From Polysphondylium violaceum (lineage: Eukaryota; Evosea; Eumycetozoa; Dictyosteliales; Dictyosteliaceae): a stretch of 63,287 bases of DNA. Location: positions 1 to 63,287 of the forward strand of contig AJWJ01000075.1 of assembly GCA_000277445.1 (NCBI GenBank). The letters are read 5' to 3'. The notes under the pieces were generated by a model that was not told where the DNA came from, ran no database searches, and saw nothing but the letters and a program-made list of their open reading frames with translations. Below are positions 54,900-63,287 of this stretch, piece by piece. Positions within the stretch are counted from its first letter, which is position 1. Every line of letters starts with the position of its first letter. The translations under genes and the position numbers were made by a program.

Positions 54900-56395
54900 T
54901 TATTTACTACGCTTTGATTCAATTTCATCAATAAACTTTTGGGCAATCTCTGTGGCTTGCTCTACAGTTTTGCTCTCTGAAATGACACGAATGATGTGTT
55001 CGGTGTTTGATTTTCTCAAATGGACCCACCATTCGGGGGCGTCAATTTTGAGACCGTCCTCTTCATTGATTTCAACGCCCTCTTTGCCTCTGTATTGGGT
55101 CTTGTAGTCTTGTAAGATACGGTCTGGGTCGAGACCCTCAATGCCGGCCTTTAGCTTGACAATCTCGTATTGTGGGAGAGAGGCTTTGAGCTCAGACATC
55201 TTTTTAAAGCCACGATTGGCAAATAGTTGGAGAATAAGGGCGGCGGCGACGGGGGCGTCACGGCCAATGTGGATGTCGGGCAACATGACACCGCCATTGC
55301 CTTCACCACCAATAATGGCCTTGAGCTCCTCCATCTTTTTGGCGACTTGAATCTCGCCAACGGGTGTGCAAACGACTTGGCTTCCATACTTTTTGCAAAT
55401 GTCGTCAACGACACGAGATGAAGAGAGATTCTTACAGACGTAGCCTTTTCTTCCGCAGTCACCGAGCAAGAGCTCGACGGCAAATGCAAGGGTGTATTCT
55501 TCACCGACGGGTGTGCCAGTCTCGTCAATCAAGACGCAACGATCGACGTCGGGATCGACAGCGATACCAAAATCTGCTTTTTCTTTCTTGACAAGCTCAC
55601 AAAGTTGGCCAAGATTGGCGGGTACTGGTTCGGGAGTGTGAGCAAAAACGCCAGTGGGCTCAAGATTGAGTCCAATGATCTTGCATCCCAATTGACCGAG
55701 AAGGGCAGTCATGATTGGACCTCCGGCGCCATTGACTGAGTCCAAAGCAACAGTGTATTGTTTACTCTTTATTTTGGCAACATCAATAAAAGGGAGTGAT
55801 AAAATCTTTTCAATGTGAAGAGTATTGGCTACCTCTTTGGTGGTGATGGAGCCTTGATGTGAATAGCTAGAGAAATCAAATCCATTTGGATAATCTGCAT
55901 AACTAAATAATATATCACAACTCTTTGGCTCAATAAACAAACCATCTGGTCCAACAAATTTAAGTCCATTCCATTGAATTGGATTATGACTACTAGTGAT
56001 AACAATACCACCTGATGCTTGTGTTTGTTGTACCATAAATTGTACCTTTATTATTATTATTATTATTTATTTAAATATTAGTATCTATATCCTATCAATA
56101 TTGAATATTAAAAATGATGACAATCATAATACAATACAGTTGGGGTTGAAGCAATACCAATATGAATAACCTCATAACCTGAAGCAATTAAACTACCATT
56201 GACCAACATTTCGACCCATGGACCAGATACACGAGAATCACGACCTACTACAATTCTCTTTTGTTTTTGATTATAATGTTTTGATTCGAGTAATTTAGCA
56301 AAAGCACAAATATGATTTATAATCACATTTGGTAATAATGATTTACCAACGACACCTCTAACACCTGAAATACTTCTAATTAATGAATCACCCAT
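54900..56395 (-). CDS. Phosphoglucosamine/phosphohexose mutase of bacterial type
   Basis: Complement(join(54900..56045,56138..56395)), 467 residues. Alpha-D-phosphohexomutase with all key sites: ISGVRGVVG near the start, active-site phosphoserine in ITSSHNPIQWNGLKF, metal loop DPDVDRC, sugar-binding GEGNGGVM, and a C-terminal phosphate-binding LRKSNTEHIIRV. It converts between 1- and 6-phosphates of glucosamine or another hexose. The order of motifs, PHINPEP-like HTPEPVPANL and LSSSRVVDDI resemble bacterial GlmM-like enzymes, especially the Bacteroidetes kind, more than the eukaryotic PGM1 or PGM3/AGM1 I know. One intron (92 nt) shows it is a resident nuclear gene. Parts of the coding sequence are notably G+C-richer than neighbours. 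Exact sugar specificity cannot be read from sequence. Confidence 0.88.
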
Positions 56396-56655
56396 TATCT
56401 ATTTATATATCTATATATCTAAATCTATATATCTATACTCTATTTATATATGACAAAACGAATAAAAAAAAAAAGAAAATGTGTGAACATCCCACGCATG
56501 CAAAGAATTTATTTTTTATTTTATTTTTATTTTTATTTAATTTATATATTATATTTGTATCGAGGTGAATTCAAATGAAATCTATGAGATCACAATAAGA
56601 TAGATACACATAATTACTAAATACAACAATGATCTATCTTATAATAATGAATAGT

Positions 56656-57738
56656 TTATTTAAGATTATTAAATTCAGATTCATAGTTCCAATCGTCGTC
56701 GTCATACTCTGAGTAGTATTTCTCTTGAATTTCGTGGTACTTGTCGAAATCCCAATTCAACTCTTTTTCAGAGACCTCCATGATCGAGTCGTTGACGGCC
56801 GATTGGTCCTTTGATGTGTAGATGTACCCATTGCTCTTGTCAATCTTTTTCAACAGCTCACCCACACTGTATTTGTCCATAATGTTGAGCGGTGTGAATG
56901 ACACCAAACTATAGTCCTCGACAATGCCCGCAATGGCCTTGTTGAGCTGACTAAAGCGTGTTAGTCTTGGATCTTTGTCGAGAAACGAATTCAAGTATTT
57001 CAAATCCAACACATCTGTATAGAAATCCAATTGGAAATCCAGCGGTCCGTTCTGTTCGACCAAGTCCATTTTGGACAATACGTTGATATGAGGCAGCTCG
57101 AGTCTGACCATCGACGAGAGCGACACGAGTAAAACTGATATAAAATTGGCGGGATTCTTGCAATAGAATGAATCAAACACTTGTATCACTGTTAACTATA
57201 TACATACATACACGTGTGTTAGTATACTATCGTCGTAACAACGACCAAACACTTATCTCCATACTCTAAATGACCATTTCTGAACTTGCTCCAATATATT
57301 TGAAACGACTTTATAATGTGTGTATAATTCGACTTGACCTGGACAATCAAAAATCACATAATGATCTTTAATAGGTTCTAACTTTTCTTTTAACCAATCT
57401 ATATTCTTTTCTAAATACTCCATACAAAATATTAATCCTATATTGTTGTTGTTATTGTTATTGTTAGACACTACTGACTGGCTGACTGACTGTGTATGTT
57501 ATCATATCATCAACAACATACCTCCGTTGGGACCCAACTCAGTGTTCTCTACCACTGAATCAAAATCTATGAGATCTTGTATATTTATTGTAGGTGTATA
57601 GGGTATGTTTTCATTTGAAGGATCTAAATTTACAATTGCTACTTTTCTACCTGTAGACTCTAAAAACTGTGACATTCCATTACAATACACTGTTTTACCT
57701 GATCCTGGTGGTCCGATTACGACTTGTCCGAATGGCAT
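56656..57738 (-). CDS. gpn2: GPN-loop GTPase 2
   Basis: Complement(join(56656..57195,57265..57437,57522..57738)), 309 residues. G1 loop GPPGSGKTVYCNG (about 9-21), the defining Gly-Pro-Asn loop in LGPNGG (about 69-74, split by intron 1), DCPGQVELYTHY, LPHINVLSKMDLVE (G4), and FTPLNI near G5. VIQVFDSFYCKNPANFISV and the C-terminal DDDWNYESEF tail match GPN2. GPN GTPases act in assembly and nuclear import of RNA polymerase II; GPN2 works with GPN1/GPN3. Phases are consistent (phase 1 then 0). The longer acidic tail of GPN1 is absent. Confidence 0.94.
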
Positions 57739-58021
57739 TGTTGTTTATATATATTATAGTATATTGATGTTTTTATGAAATTAAAGGAAAAACCAAGATC
57801 TTTTTCTGCGTAAATGAATATGCAAAAAAAATGAAAAAAAAAAAAAAAATGAAAAAATTGCAATTTCCTCTTTTTCTTGGCATTTTTTTTGAGAAATGAT
57901 GCTTGAGCTGCTCTTCACAGATTTTATTTTATTTTCTTTCGCTCATACATCTCTGTAGATACACATACAAACATTTATACACATATACACATACATATGT
58001 TTTAATTATTTATTGAGTTAA
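57739..58021. promoter_or_regulatory. Divergent promoter of gpn2 and the SMARCAL1-like gene
   Basis: 283-bp spacer with a poly-A run (57826-57848), then CACATACAC-like sequence just before the plus-strand ATG. The head-to-head arrangement suggests shared control; no specific site is identified. Confidence 0.5.
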
Positions 58022-60793
58022 ATGACAGACACAGATGAAGATTTTGACTTTGGTTGTGATGATGATTATGATGTAGCTTCTTCTTCAACTACCACTCCTA
58101 CAAATAGCAGTAACAATGGTTCATCAAATAATTATAACAACAACAATAATAATATAAATACATTTGTACCTAAAAACAATAGTCCTATTAAGCCACTTAG
58201 ACCTAAACTAGTTTTATCTTTACCCAAAACAACAGTATTGGGATCAGTTAACAATAATAGTCTTGGTACTAATAACAATAATAGTAATAGCTCAAAACCT
58301 ACAGCAACAACAACAACGACTACTACCCAAAATGCAACACCCCTTAGTCTTCCAAAAAAACTTGTATTAAAGCCAACAGCTTTAACTCTAAAATCAACAT
58401 CACCACTTAAACCAACCACAACAACTCCTATAACAAATAATATTAATAGTAGTAGTACCAATAGTAGCTATAACAACAATAATAACCTTAATAATAATAA
58501 TAACAATAACAATAATATAATAGTTCAACAAAGACAATATAATATTCAAAAACAAATTATATTTCAATTAATATCAAATGAATCATTTAGTTGTGCAGAT
58601 CCAAATAATCAAGAAATAACAGAAATATTTAAAAATATACCAAATAGTGATTCAATTCAACACAATGGCAATATATGGTGGACATTTCCAATTGAATATC
58701 ATGATGTTTTATGTCAAAAACTAATACCTTTTCGTTGTATCATTGGTAGATTACCTAAACATATATTGAATACATTTTTTACAAAAGTCAAACTACAGCA
58801 ACAACAACCAGACGAACCACCTATGGATTTATCAAGACTTCCAACTACTTTATTAAACACATTGATGCCATTTCAAAGAAAAGGGTTAGAGTTTGCCATT
58901 AGTAAACAAGGTAGATGTATGATTGCAGATGAAATGGGTTTAGGTAAAACAATTCAGGCCATTGCAGTAGCATGCTATTATATTACAGAATGGCCTTTAC
59001 TCATCATCACCCCCTCATCTCTTAGATTACCTTGGGCAGATCAGATTGAAAAGTTTTTGGGTGGCGTTATAGACAGTTTAGACATCAAGGTGATTATGAA
59101 TGGCAAATGTGGTCTAAATGGTAAAATTAATATCATTAGCTATGATTTAGTGAATAGAAGAGCCCAACAAATAGCCGATCAGCAATTCAAGGTGGTGATC
59201 GCCGACGAAAGCCATTATATTAAACAATATAAATCCCAAAGAACTAAATCGGTGCTACCCATTCTATCAAAGGCCAAGAGAGCAATTCTCTTATCAGGCA
59301 CACCAGCTCTATCAAGACCCTATGAATTGTACACTCAAGTGTCGGCATTGATACCCTTTTTCCAGTCTTGGTCAGACTATATGTACAGATACTGTAATGC
59401 TCAAACTACAAACTATGGTCTCGATTACTTTGGCTCATCCAATATGAAAGAACTCAATCTATTTTTAAACACAATCATGATTAGAAGACTCAAAGAAGAT
59501 GTGCTCACAGATCTGCCAGACAAGATCAGAGAGAGCATTACTATTAAATTGGACAAGAAAAAGTTGGTTGCCATTGGCAAAACATTTGAACAGCTTAAAC
59601 AAGCCAAACAAGAAATGGAGGGTACCAACGATCCCTTTACCGCAAGAAGTAAAAAAGGTTCAAGAAGCTCATTGTTTTTAAAGTTGTTTAGAGACACTGG
59701 TCTCTATAAATTGGATGCGGTAAACAAATATTTAAATGAAAAGTTTGAAGAAGACTCTCCAACCAAGTACCTCGTCTTTGCCCATCATACAAATGTGATT
59801 GATGGCATTTGTCATAGTTTGAAAAAGAAAAAGGTTGAACACATACGTATCGATGGAAGTACACCCGTCCACTCTCGTCACGAATTGGTCAAGCTGTTTC
59901 AAAGTGAGGATTCTGGAATAAAGGTGGCCGTACTGAGTATCACCGCCGCTGGCACTGGGCTCACTTTGACAGCGGCCTCGGTGGTGATTTTTGCCGAACT
60001 CTATTGGACACCAGGCACCCTCTTCCAAGCCGAAGACAGGGCTCATCGTTATGGTCAGAAAAACTCTGTTTTAATTCAATATCTCATTGCTCAGGGCACT
60101 GCCGATGAACATCTATGGAATATGTTGCAATCAAAATACAATTTATTAGGTAAAGTTTTAAATGATCAAGAGCAAACTCTCCAAGTGAATCAAACTGGGC
60201 TACTATTGAATAGTGGTGGCGGTGACAGTAGTTTGGAAATTGATTCTTTTATTGATCAAATTTTAGCAAGAGTAGAATATTTGGACGATGAAAGAAAAAA
60301 GAAATTGGATGAAAAAAAGCTTAGAAAGAATAAGATTTTGGCAAAGAAAATGGAGAATTTGAAATTAAATGAACAAGAATTATTAATTTTAAATAGTAAT
60401 GATGATGATGATGATGAGGATGATGACGACGATGATGATAACGAAGATGGTGAAGATGAAGATGATGCTAAAAGCAAGAAAAAGAAAGCTATTCTAACTA
60501 AAACATCAAAGAAAGCTGCACCTAAAAAGAAAACATCAACATCAACAACAACAACGACTACCAAGAATGGTGTGAGTCCAAAAGTAAAGAAAACAACAAC
60601 AAAATCAAATAATAATAATAATAGTAATCTCAATAATAATAATAATGATAATAATAATTTAACAAAAACAAATTCAAATACATCAATTCAAGTTGATATG
60701 GATGAAGATTTTGATCAAATTTGTCATGTTGATTTAAATGAATTTCAAAAGTGTACAGATGATAAATTGGATGAATTTTTATTTGATAAATAA
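58022..60793 (+). CDS. smarcal1: SMARCAL1/HARP-like annealing helicase (SNF2 family)
   Basis: Single exon, 923 residues. A low-complexity Asn/Thr-rich N-terminus of about 170 residues is followed by a HARP-like region (about 180-260; IWWTFPIEYHDVL, IIGRLPKHIL). The SNF2 ATPase core follows: FQRKGLEF, Walker A DEMGLGKT near 302, DESHYIK near 394, LLSGTPALSRP, motif V ITAAGTGLTLTAAS and motif VI QAEDRAHRYGQ near 668. The SRPYELYTQ segment marks the SMARCAL1/ZRANB3 group. The C-terminal tail is acidic then Lys-rich, ending in DEDFDQICHVDL and DEFLFD. No NZF or HNH domain is seen, so SMARCAL1 fits better than ZRANB3. These enzymes rewind RPA-coated DNA at stalled forks. An acidic motif DEDFDFGCDDD repeats at both ends of the protein. 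Confidence 0.92.
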   Translation: MTDTDEDFDFGCDDDYDVASSSTTTPTNSSNNGSSNNYNNNNNNINTFVPKNNSPIKPLRPKLVLSLPKTTVLGSVNNNSLGTNNNNSNSSKPTATTTTTTTQNATPLSLPKKLVLKPTALTLKSTSPLKPTTTTPITNNINSSSTNSSYNNNNNLNNNNNNNNNIIVQQRQYNIQKQIIFQLISNESFSCADPNNQEITEIFKNIPNSDSIQHNGNIWWTFPIEYHDVLCQKLIPFRCIIGRLPKHILNTFFTKVKLQQQQPDEPPMDLSRLPTTLLNTLMPFQRKGLEFAISKQGRCMIADEMGLGKTIQAIAVACYYITEWPLLIITPSSLRLPWADQIEKFLGGVIDSLDIKVIMNGKCGLNGKINIISYDLVNRRAQQIADQQFKVVIADESHYIKQYKSQRTKSVLPILSKAKRAILLSGTPALSRPYELYTQVSALIPFFQSWSDYMYRYCNAQTTNYGLDYFGSSNMKELNLFLNTIMIRRLKEDVLTDLPDKIRESITIKLDKKKLVAIGKTFEQLKQAKQEMEGTNDPFTARSKKGSRSSLFLKLFRDTGLYKLDAVNKYLNEKFEEDSPTKYLVFAHHTNVIDGICHSLKKKKVEHIRIDGSTPVHSRHELVKLFQSEDSGIKVAVLSITAAGTGLTLTAASVVIFAELYWTPGTLFQAEDRAHRYGQKNSVLIQYLIAQGTADEHLWNMLQSKYNLLGKVLNDQEQTLQVNQTGLLLNSGGGDSSLEIDSFIDQILARVEYLDDERKKKLDEKKLRKNKILAKKMENLKLNEQELLILNSNDDDDDEDDDDDDDNEDGEDEDDAKSKKKKAILTKTSKKAAPKKKTSTSTTTTTTKNGVSPKVKKTTTKSNNNNNSNLNNNNNDNNNLTKTNSNTSIQVDMDEDFDQICHVDLNEFQKCTDDKLDEFLFDK

Positions 60794-61385
60794 ATGTGAT
60801 TAGGTTTTTCGAGAGAAAAATGTTAATTGTACAATGCAGTAACATTGTTATTTTAAAATATCAACATATTTTCGTTGAATTCAAGCCACAAGCCGGATCC
60901 TTTTGATTTGTTTTTTGAAAAAAAAAAAACTGACAAAAATAAAAAAAAAAAAGAAATCAAATAATATAAAGAGTAAAAAATAATGAGATTATATTATTTG
61001 AACAATTGTATTTATTAATTTTGTTTCGACAATATTATAAATTGATTATAGGTATTGAAATCGATATACAAAGTCTAAAAGTCTCTCTTTTAATTACATC
61101 AAGCTATGACCATTATCATTAGAAGGGTGCGGGTGTTTTATAAAACTTTGGTCTATAACCTTTTTTTCATACACCTACCCAGATCTGCAGAGATCGAAAA
61201 AACACCAAAAAATGTGATCTATATTGTGCACAGTGTTGCTTATTATTTGAAAAAAAAAAACCNTTTAATTTTGAATTTTATTTTTTTTTTTTACAAAAAA
61301 AAAAAATAATCCTGATCATCATAAATTAAAAAATAATTTTTGTAAATTAATAATACCAACAACTAATATTACAACATCAAATAAA
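60794..61385. promoter_or_regulatory. Severin upstream region, one ambiguous base
   Basis: Contains GAAGGGTGCGGGTG near 61122-61135, a GT-rich G-box-like element, CTACCCAGATCTGCAGAGATC near 61175-61195, and an N near 61263 within poly-A/poly-T. A 51-codon ATG frame from 61106 (MTIIIRRVRVFYKT) runs into the N; it is unlikely to be a gene. 3' UTR of the helicase gene occupies the left part. Confidence 0.45.
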
Positions 61386-62691
61386 ATGATTAAGAATAAG
61401 AAAATTAATTTAGCAGAAACCAACATTGCCTTGATGGGTTCTGACCTTGGTATGTTTTTGTAATCACATATGTTTTTATTCTTATTATTATTAACATTTA
61501 TTAAATAAATTTCTTCATTAGACCATAAATGTAGATCAGATAAAGCTCAATTAGAAGCTCAATGGTAAGTAGTGGTAATTTTAATTATCTCTAAATATTT
61601 TATATTAATAAATTAATTTAATAGGAAATTGGCTGGTAAAGAAGCTGGTGTTTTAGTTTGGAGAATTGAAAACTTTAAAGTTGTTCCAGTTCCAAAAGAA
61701 CAATATGGTAGATTTTATGAAGGTGATAGTTATATTGTTTTACATTCATTCAAGAGTGGTAATAGTTTAAAACATGGTATGTATTTTTATTTATTAAAAT
61801 AGAAAAAAAATATATTAATACTAATATTTTAATTAAAATATACAAATAATAGATATTCACTTTTGGTTAGGTGAATATACTTCAACTGATGAAGCTGGTA
61901 CAGCTGCTTATAAAACTGTTGAATTGGACGATTATCTTGGTGGTGGTCCAGTTGAATATAGAGAAGTTCAAAATTTTGAATCTAACAAATTCTTGTCTCT
62001 CTTTCCAAATAATGCCATCTTTATCCTCAAGGGTGGTGTTGAATCTGGCTTCAACAAAGTTAAACCAGAAGAATACAAACCACGTCTCTTGTGGATCCAT
62101 GGTGACAAACACGTTAGAGTTAATGAAGTTGATCTCTCTGCCAAATCACTCAACTCTGGTGATGTATTTTTATTGGATGCCGGTTTAACCATCTATCAAT
62201 TCAATGGTGCCCAATCTAGTGGCCTTGAAAGAACCAAGGGTGCTGCCCTCGCTAGAGCTATTGATGATGAAAGAAAAGGTTTACCAAAGGTTGAAGTATA
62301 CACTGAAGGTGATGCTGATATCCCAGAAACCTTTTGGAAGATCCTCGGTGGTAAAGGTGCCATTGCTCCACCACTCCCTAAAACTGCTCCAACTAAAAGT
62401 GAAAAAGTATTGTTCAAATTATCAGATGCCTCTGGTAAACTTACCTTTACCCAAGTTGGTCAAGGTAAACTCAGCAAGAAATCACTCGATACCAATGATG
62501 CCTTTATCTTGGATTTGGGTTTTGAAATCTATGTTTGGATTGGTTTAAAGGCTTCTCCAAATGAAAGAAAACAAGCTTTTGGTTTTGCTACTGAATACCT
62601 TGCCAAAAATAATCGTCCACCTTATACCCAAGTTGTTAAAATTCTAGAAGGTGGAGAAAATGAAGTTTTTGAATCTTCTTTTGATGCTTAA
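61386..62691 (+). CDS. sevA: Severin, gelsolin-family actin-severing protein
   Basis: Join(61386..61449,61522..61564,61625..61776,61853..62691), 365 residues, close to the known length of D. discoideum severin (about 362). Three gelsolin repeats: G1 about 50-150 ([48 protein letters not shown]), G2 about 165-255 ([48 protein letters not shown]) and G3 about 270-365 ([27 protein letters not shown]). It severs and caps actin filaments in a calcium-dependent way in the cytoplasm. A 43-nt second exon and the phase series 1, 2, 1 restore the conserved order. The coding sequence is unusually rich in GGT, CTC and GTC codons, in keeping with high expression. Confidence 0.96.
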
Positions 62692-62956
62692 AAAAACAGT
62701 CCTCACAAATCTTTTAAAATAAAATATTTATTTTATATGTAGTTTATGAAAAAAATTTGAATTATGTTTACTTTATTACAAAAGATAATTGGAAAGAACA
62801 TATATTAAAATCTTAATTTTTTGTTGAATAAGTCAACACTCTTCCTTCAGTTTTTGGTATTGCTTTTGACCTAAAACAATGTCAGAGATAAAATAAAAAA
62901 TATTTTTCGAGTCAAGTATTTTAAAAAAACCAGGATTTTTTTAGATTTTCATGAAA
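62692..62956. other. Intergenic; possible orphan last exon on the minus strand
   Basis: 3' UTR of severin, then at 62813-62870 (minus) an acceptor-like GTTTTAG followed by 18 protein-like codons (SKAIPKTEGRVLTYSTKN) and a stop. No upstream exon could be found because the tRNA-like sequence lies there. Treated as unresolved. Confidence 0.3.
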
Positions 62957-63039
62957 GCTGCGGTAGGAAAGCCTGGTTAAATCCGTGTGACTTAAGATCT
63001 CATCCTGTCGGTTCGTGAGTTCGAATCTCACCCTCAGCA
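62957..63039 (+). tRNA. tRNA-Leu (UAA anticodon)-like gene
   Basis: 83 nt with a tRNA-Leu layout: acceptor GCTGCGG/CCTCAGC, D-loop with GGTTAAA, anticodon loop CTTAAGA (anticodon TAA), long variable arm TCCTGTCGGTTC, perfect T stem GTGAG/CTCAC with loop TTCGAAT, discriminator A. Two mismatches are visible: C-T in the acceptor stem (fifth pair) and T-T in the anticodon stem. The D stem is only three pairs and the A-box is weak. No TTTT terminator follows until about 63073. It may be functional or slightly degenerate. Confidence 0.7.
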
Positions 63040-63287
63040 ATCTATTGTTGAACTTATTCCTTTATCGGGGTTTTATTTTTCTGTATTATGATCTTTTAAT
63101 AAATAATGGGATTTATCCTATTATTTGTTAAAGGATTTGTTACTGAAGGAACAGGGTTATAAACTATAAATAATCAGGTATTGAGAATTTGAGTTAAAGA
63201 TATAGATTAAAAATCGACTTAATGAATTCAAAGAATTCATTGGGTTTTTATAGTTTATTGAATTTAAAAATAAAATATAAAAATTAA
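63040..63287. other. A+T-rich end of window, nothing identified
   Basis: No open frame. It contains ATGAATTCAAAGAATTCAT near 63222-63240, a near-perfect short palindrome, and ACTGAAGGAA near 63143, which is inverted relative to TTCCTTCAGT on the other side of the tRNA-like gene. Confidence 0.5.

Noticed and set aside
61106-61309. 67-codon plus-strand frame upstream of severin
   Set aside because: Runs into an ambiguous base and poly-A; sits in a promoter position.
63040-63287. Possible retroelement end next to the tRNA
   Set aside because: tRNA genes are favoured insertion sites in dictyostelids, but no terminal repeat, target duplication or element coding sequence is visible in the available bases.
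1-63287. CRISPR arrays, rRNA genes, plasmid-type origins
   Set aside because: No regularly spaced direct repeats and no rRNA-like sequence were seen; not expected in amoeba nuclear DNA.

Overview
The window looks like nuclear DNA of a dictyostelid social amoeba. It is A+T-rich, with poly-A/poly-T tracts between genes, and its introns are short (about 60-110 bp), A+T-rich and GT-AG. Long Asn, Gln, Thr and Ser runs are coded mainly by AAT, CAA, ACA/ACC and TCA. Severin, a protein first described in Dictyostelium, is present. The coding sequence seems richer in G+C than I would expect for D. discoideum, so I infer another dictyostelid, but I cannot name the species. I placed 27 protein genes or strong candidates, several weaker small ones and one tRNA. 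Exon joins were set by hand from splice dinucleotides, codon phase and protein-family continuity.

Layout. 0.1-6 kb: mitochondrial ribosomal protein uL29m/MRPL47, a 57-residue membrane protein, an ATG14-like autophagy factor, an ODR-4 homologue, and two tandem related microproteins. 6.3-10.7 kb: diphthamide synthase subunit DPH1 and a C2H2 zinc-finger protein. 10.7-19.4 kb: an 8.8-kb interval with no convincing intact gene, very large for this window. 19.4-25.4 kb: a PTB-type splicing regulator and the rRNA-processing protein MRD1/RBM19. 25.6-34.4 kb: a CAMK-like kinase, a WDR37-like protein and a USP4/11/15-type ubiquitin protease. 35.6-42.5 kb: an AF4/FMR2-like (AFF) protein followed by a KAT14/ATAC2 acetyltransferase. 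42.6-48.7 kb: a divergent centrin, the GPI-anchor enzyme PIG-O, a 36-residue membrane microprotein and an F-box/ARF-GTPase fusion. 49.2-57.7 kb: PRPF40, THUMPD1, an unfamiliar multi-pass membrane protein, a bacterial-type phosphohexomutase and GPN2. 58.0-63.0 kb: a SMARCAL1-like remodeller, severin and a tRNA-Leu-like gene.

The genes are mainly housekeeping and chromatin/RNA functions with no operon-like logic, though AFF and KAT14 are adjacent transcription-related genes in the same orientation. Points worth a second look are the 8.8-kb interval with coding-like fragments, the paired microprotein genes with 17-nt last exons, the ATGA-linked uORF chain inside a 26-bp inverted repeat before odr4, the F-box/ARF fusion, the AFF homologue, the bacterial-like sugar-phosphate mutase, and three apparent one-base homopolymer undercalls. 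I saw no CRISPR array and no recognisable transposon or virus-derived element.
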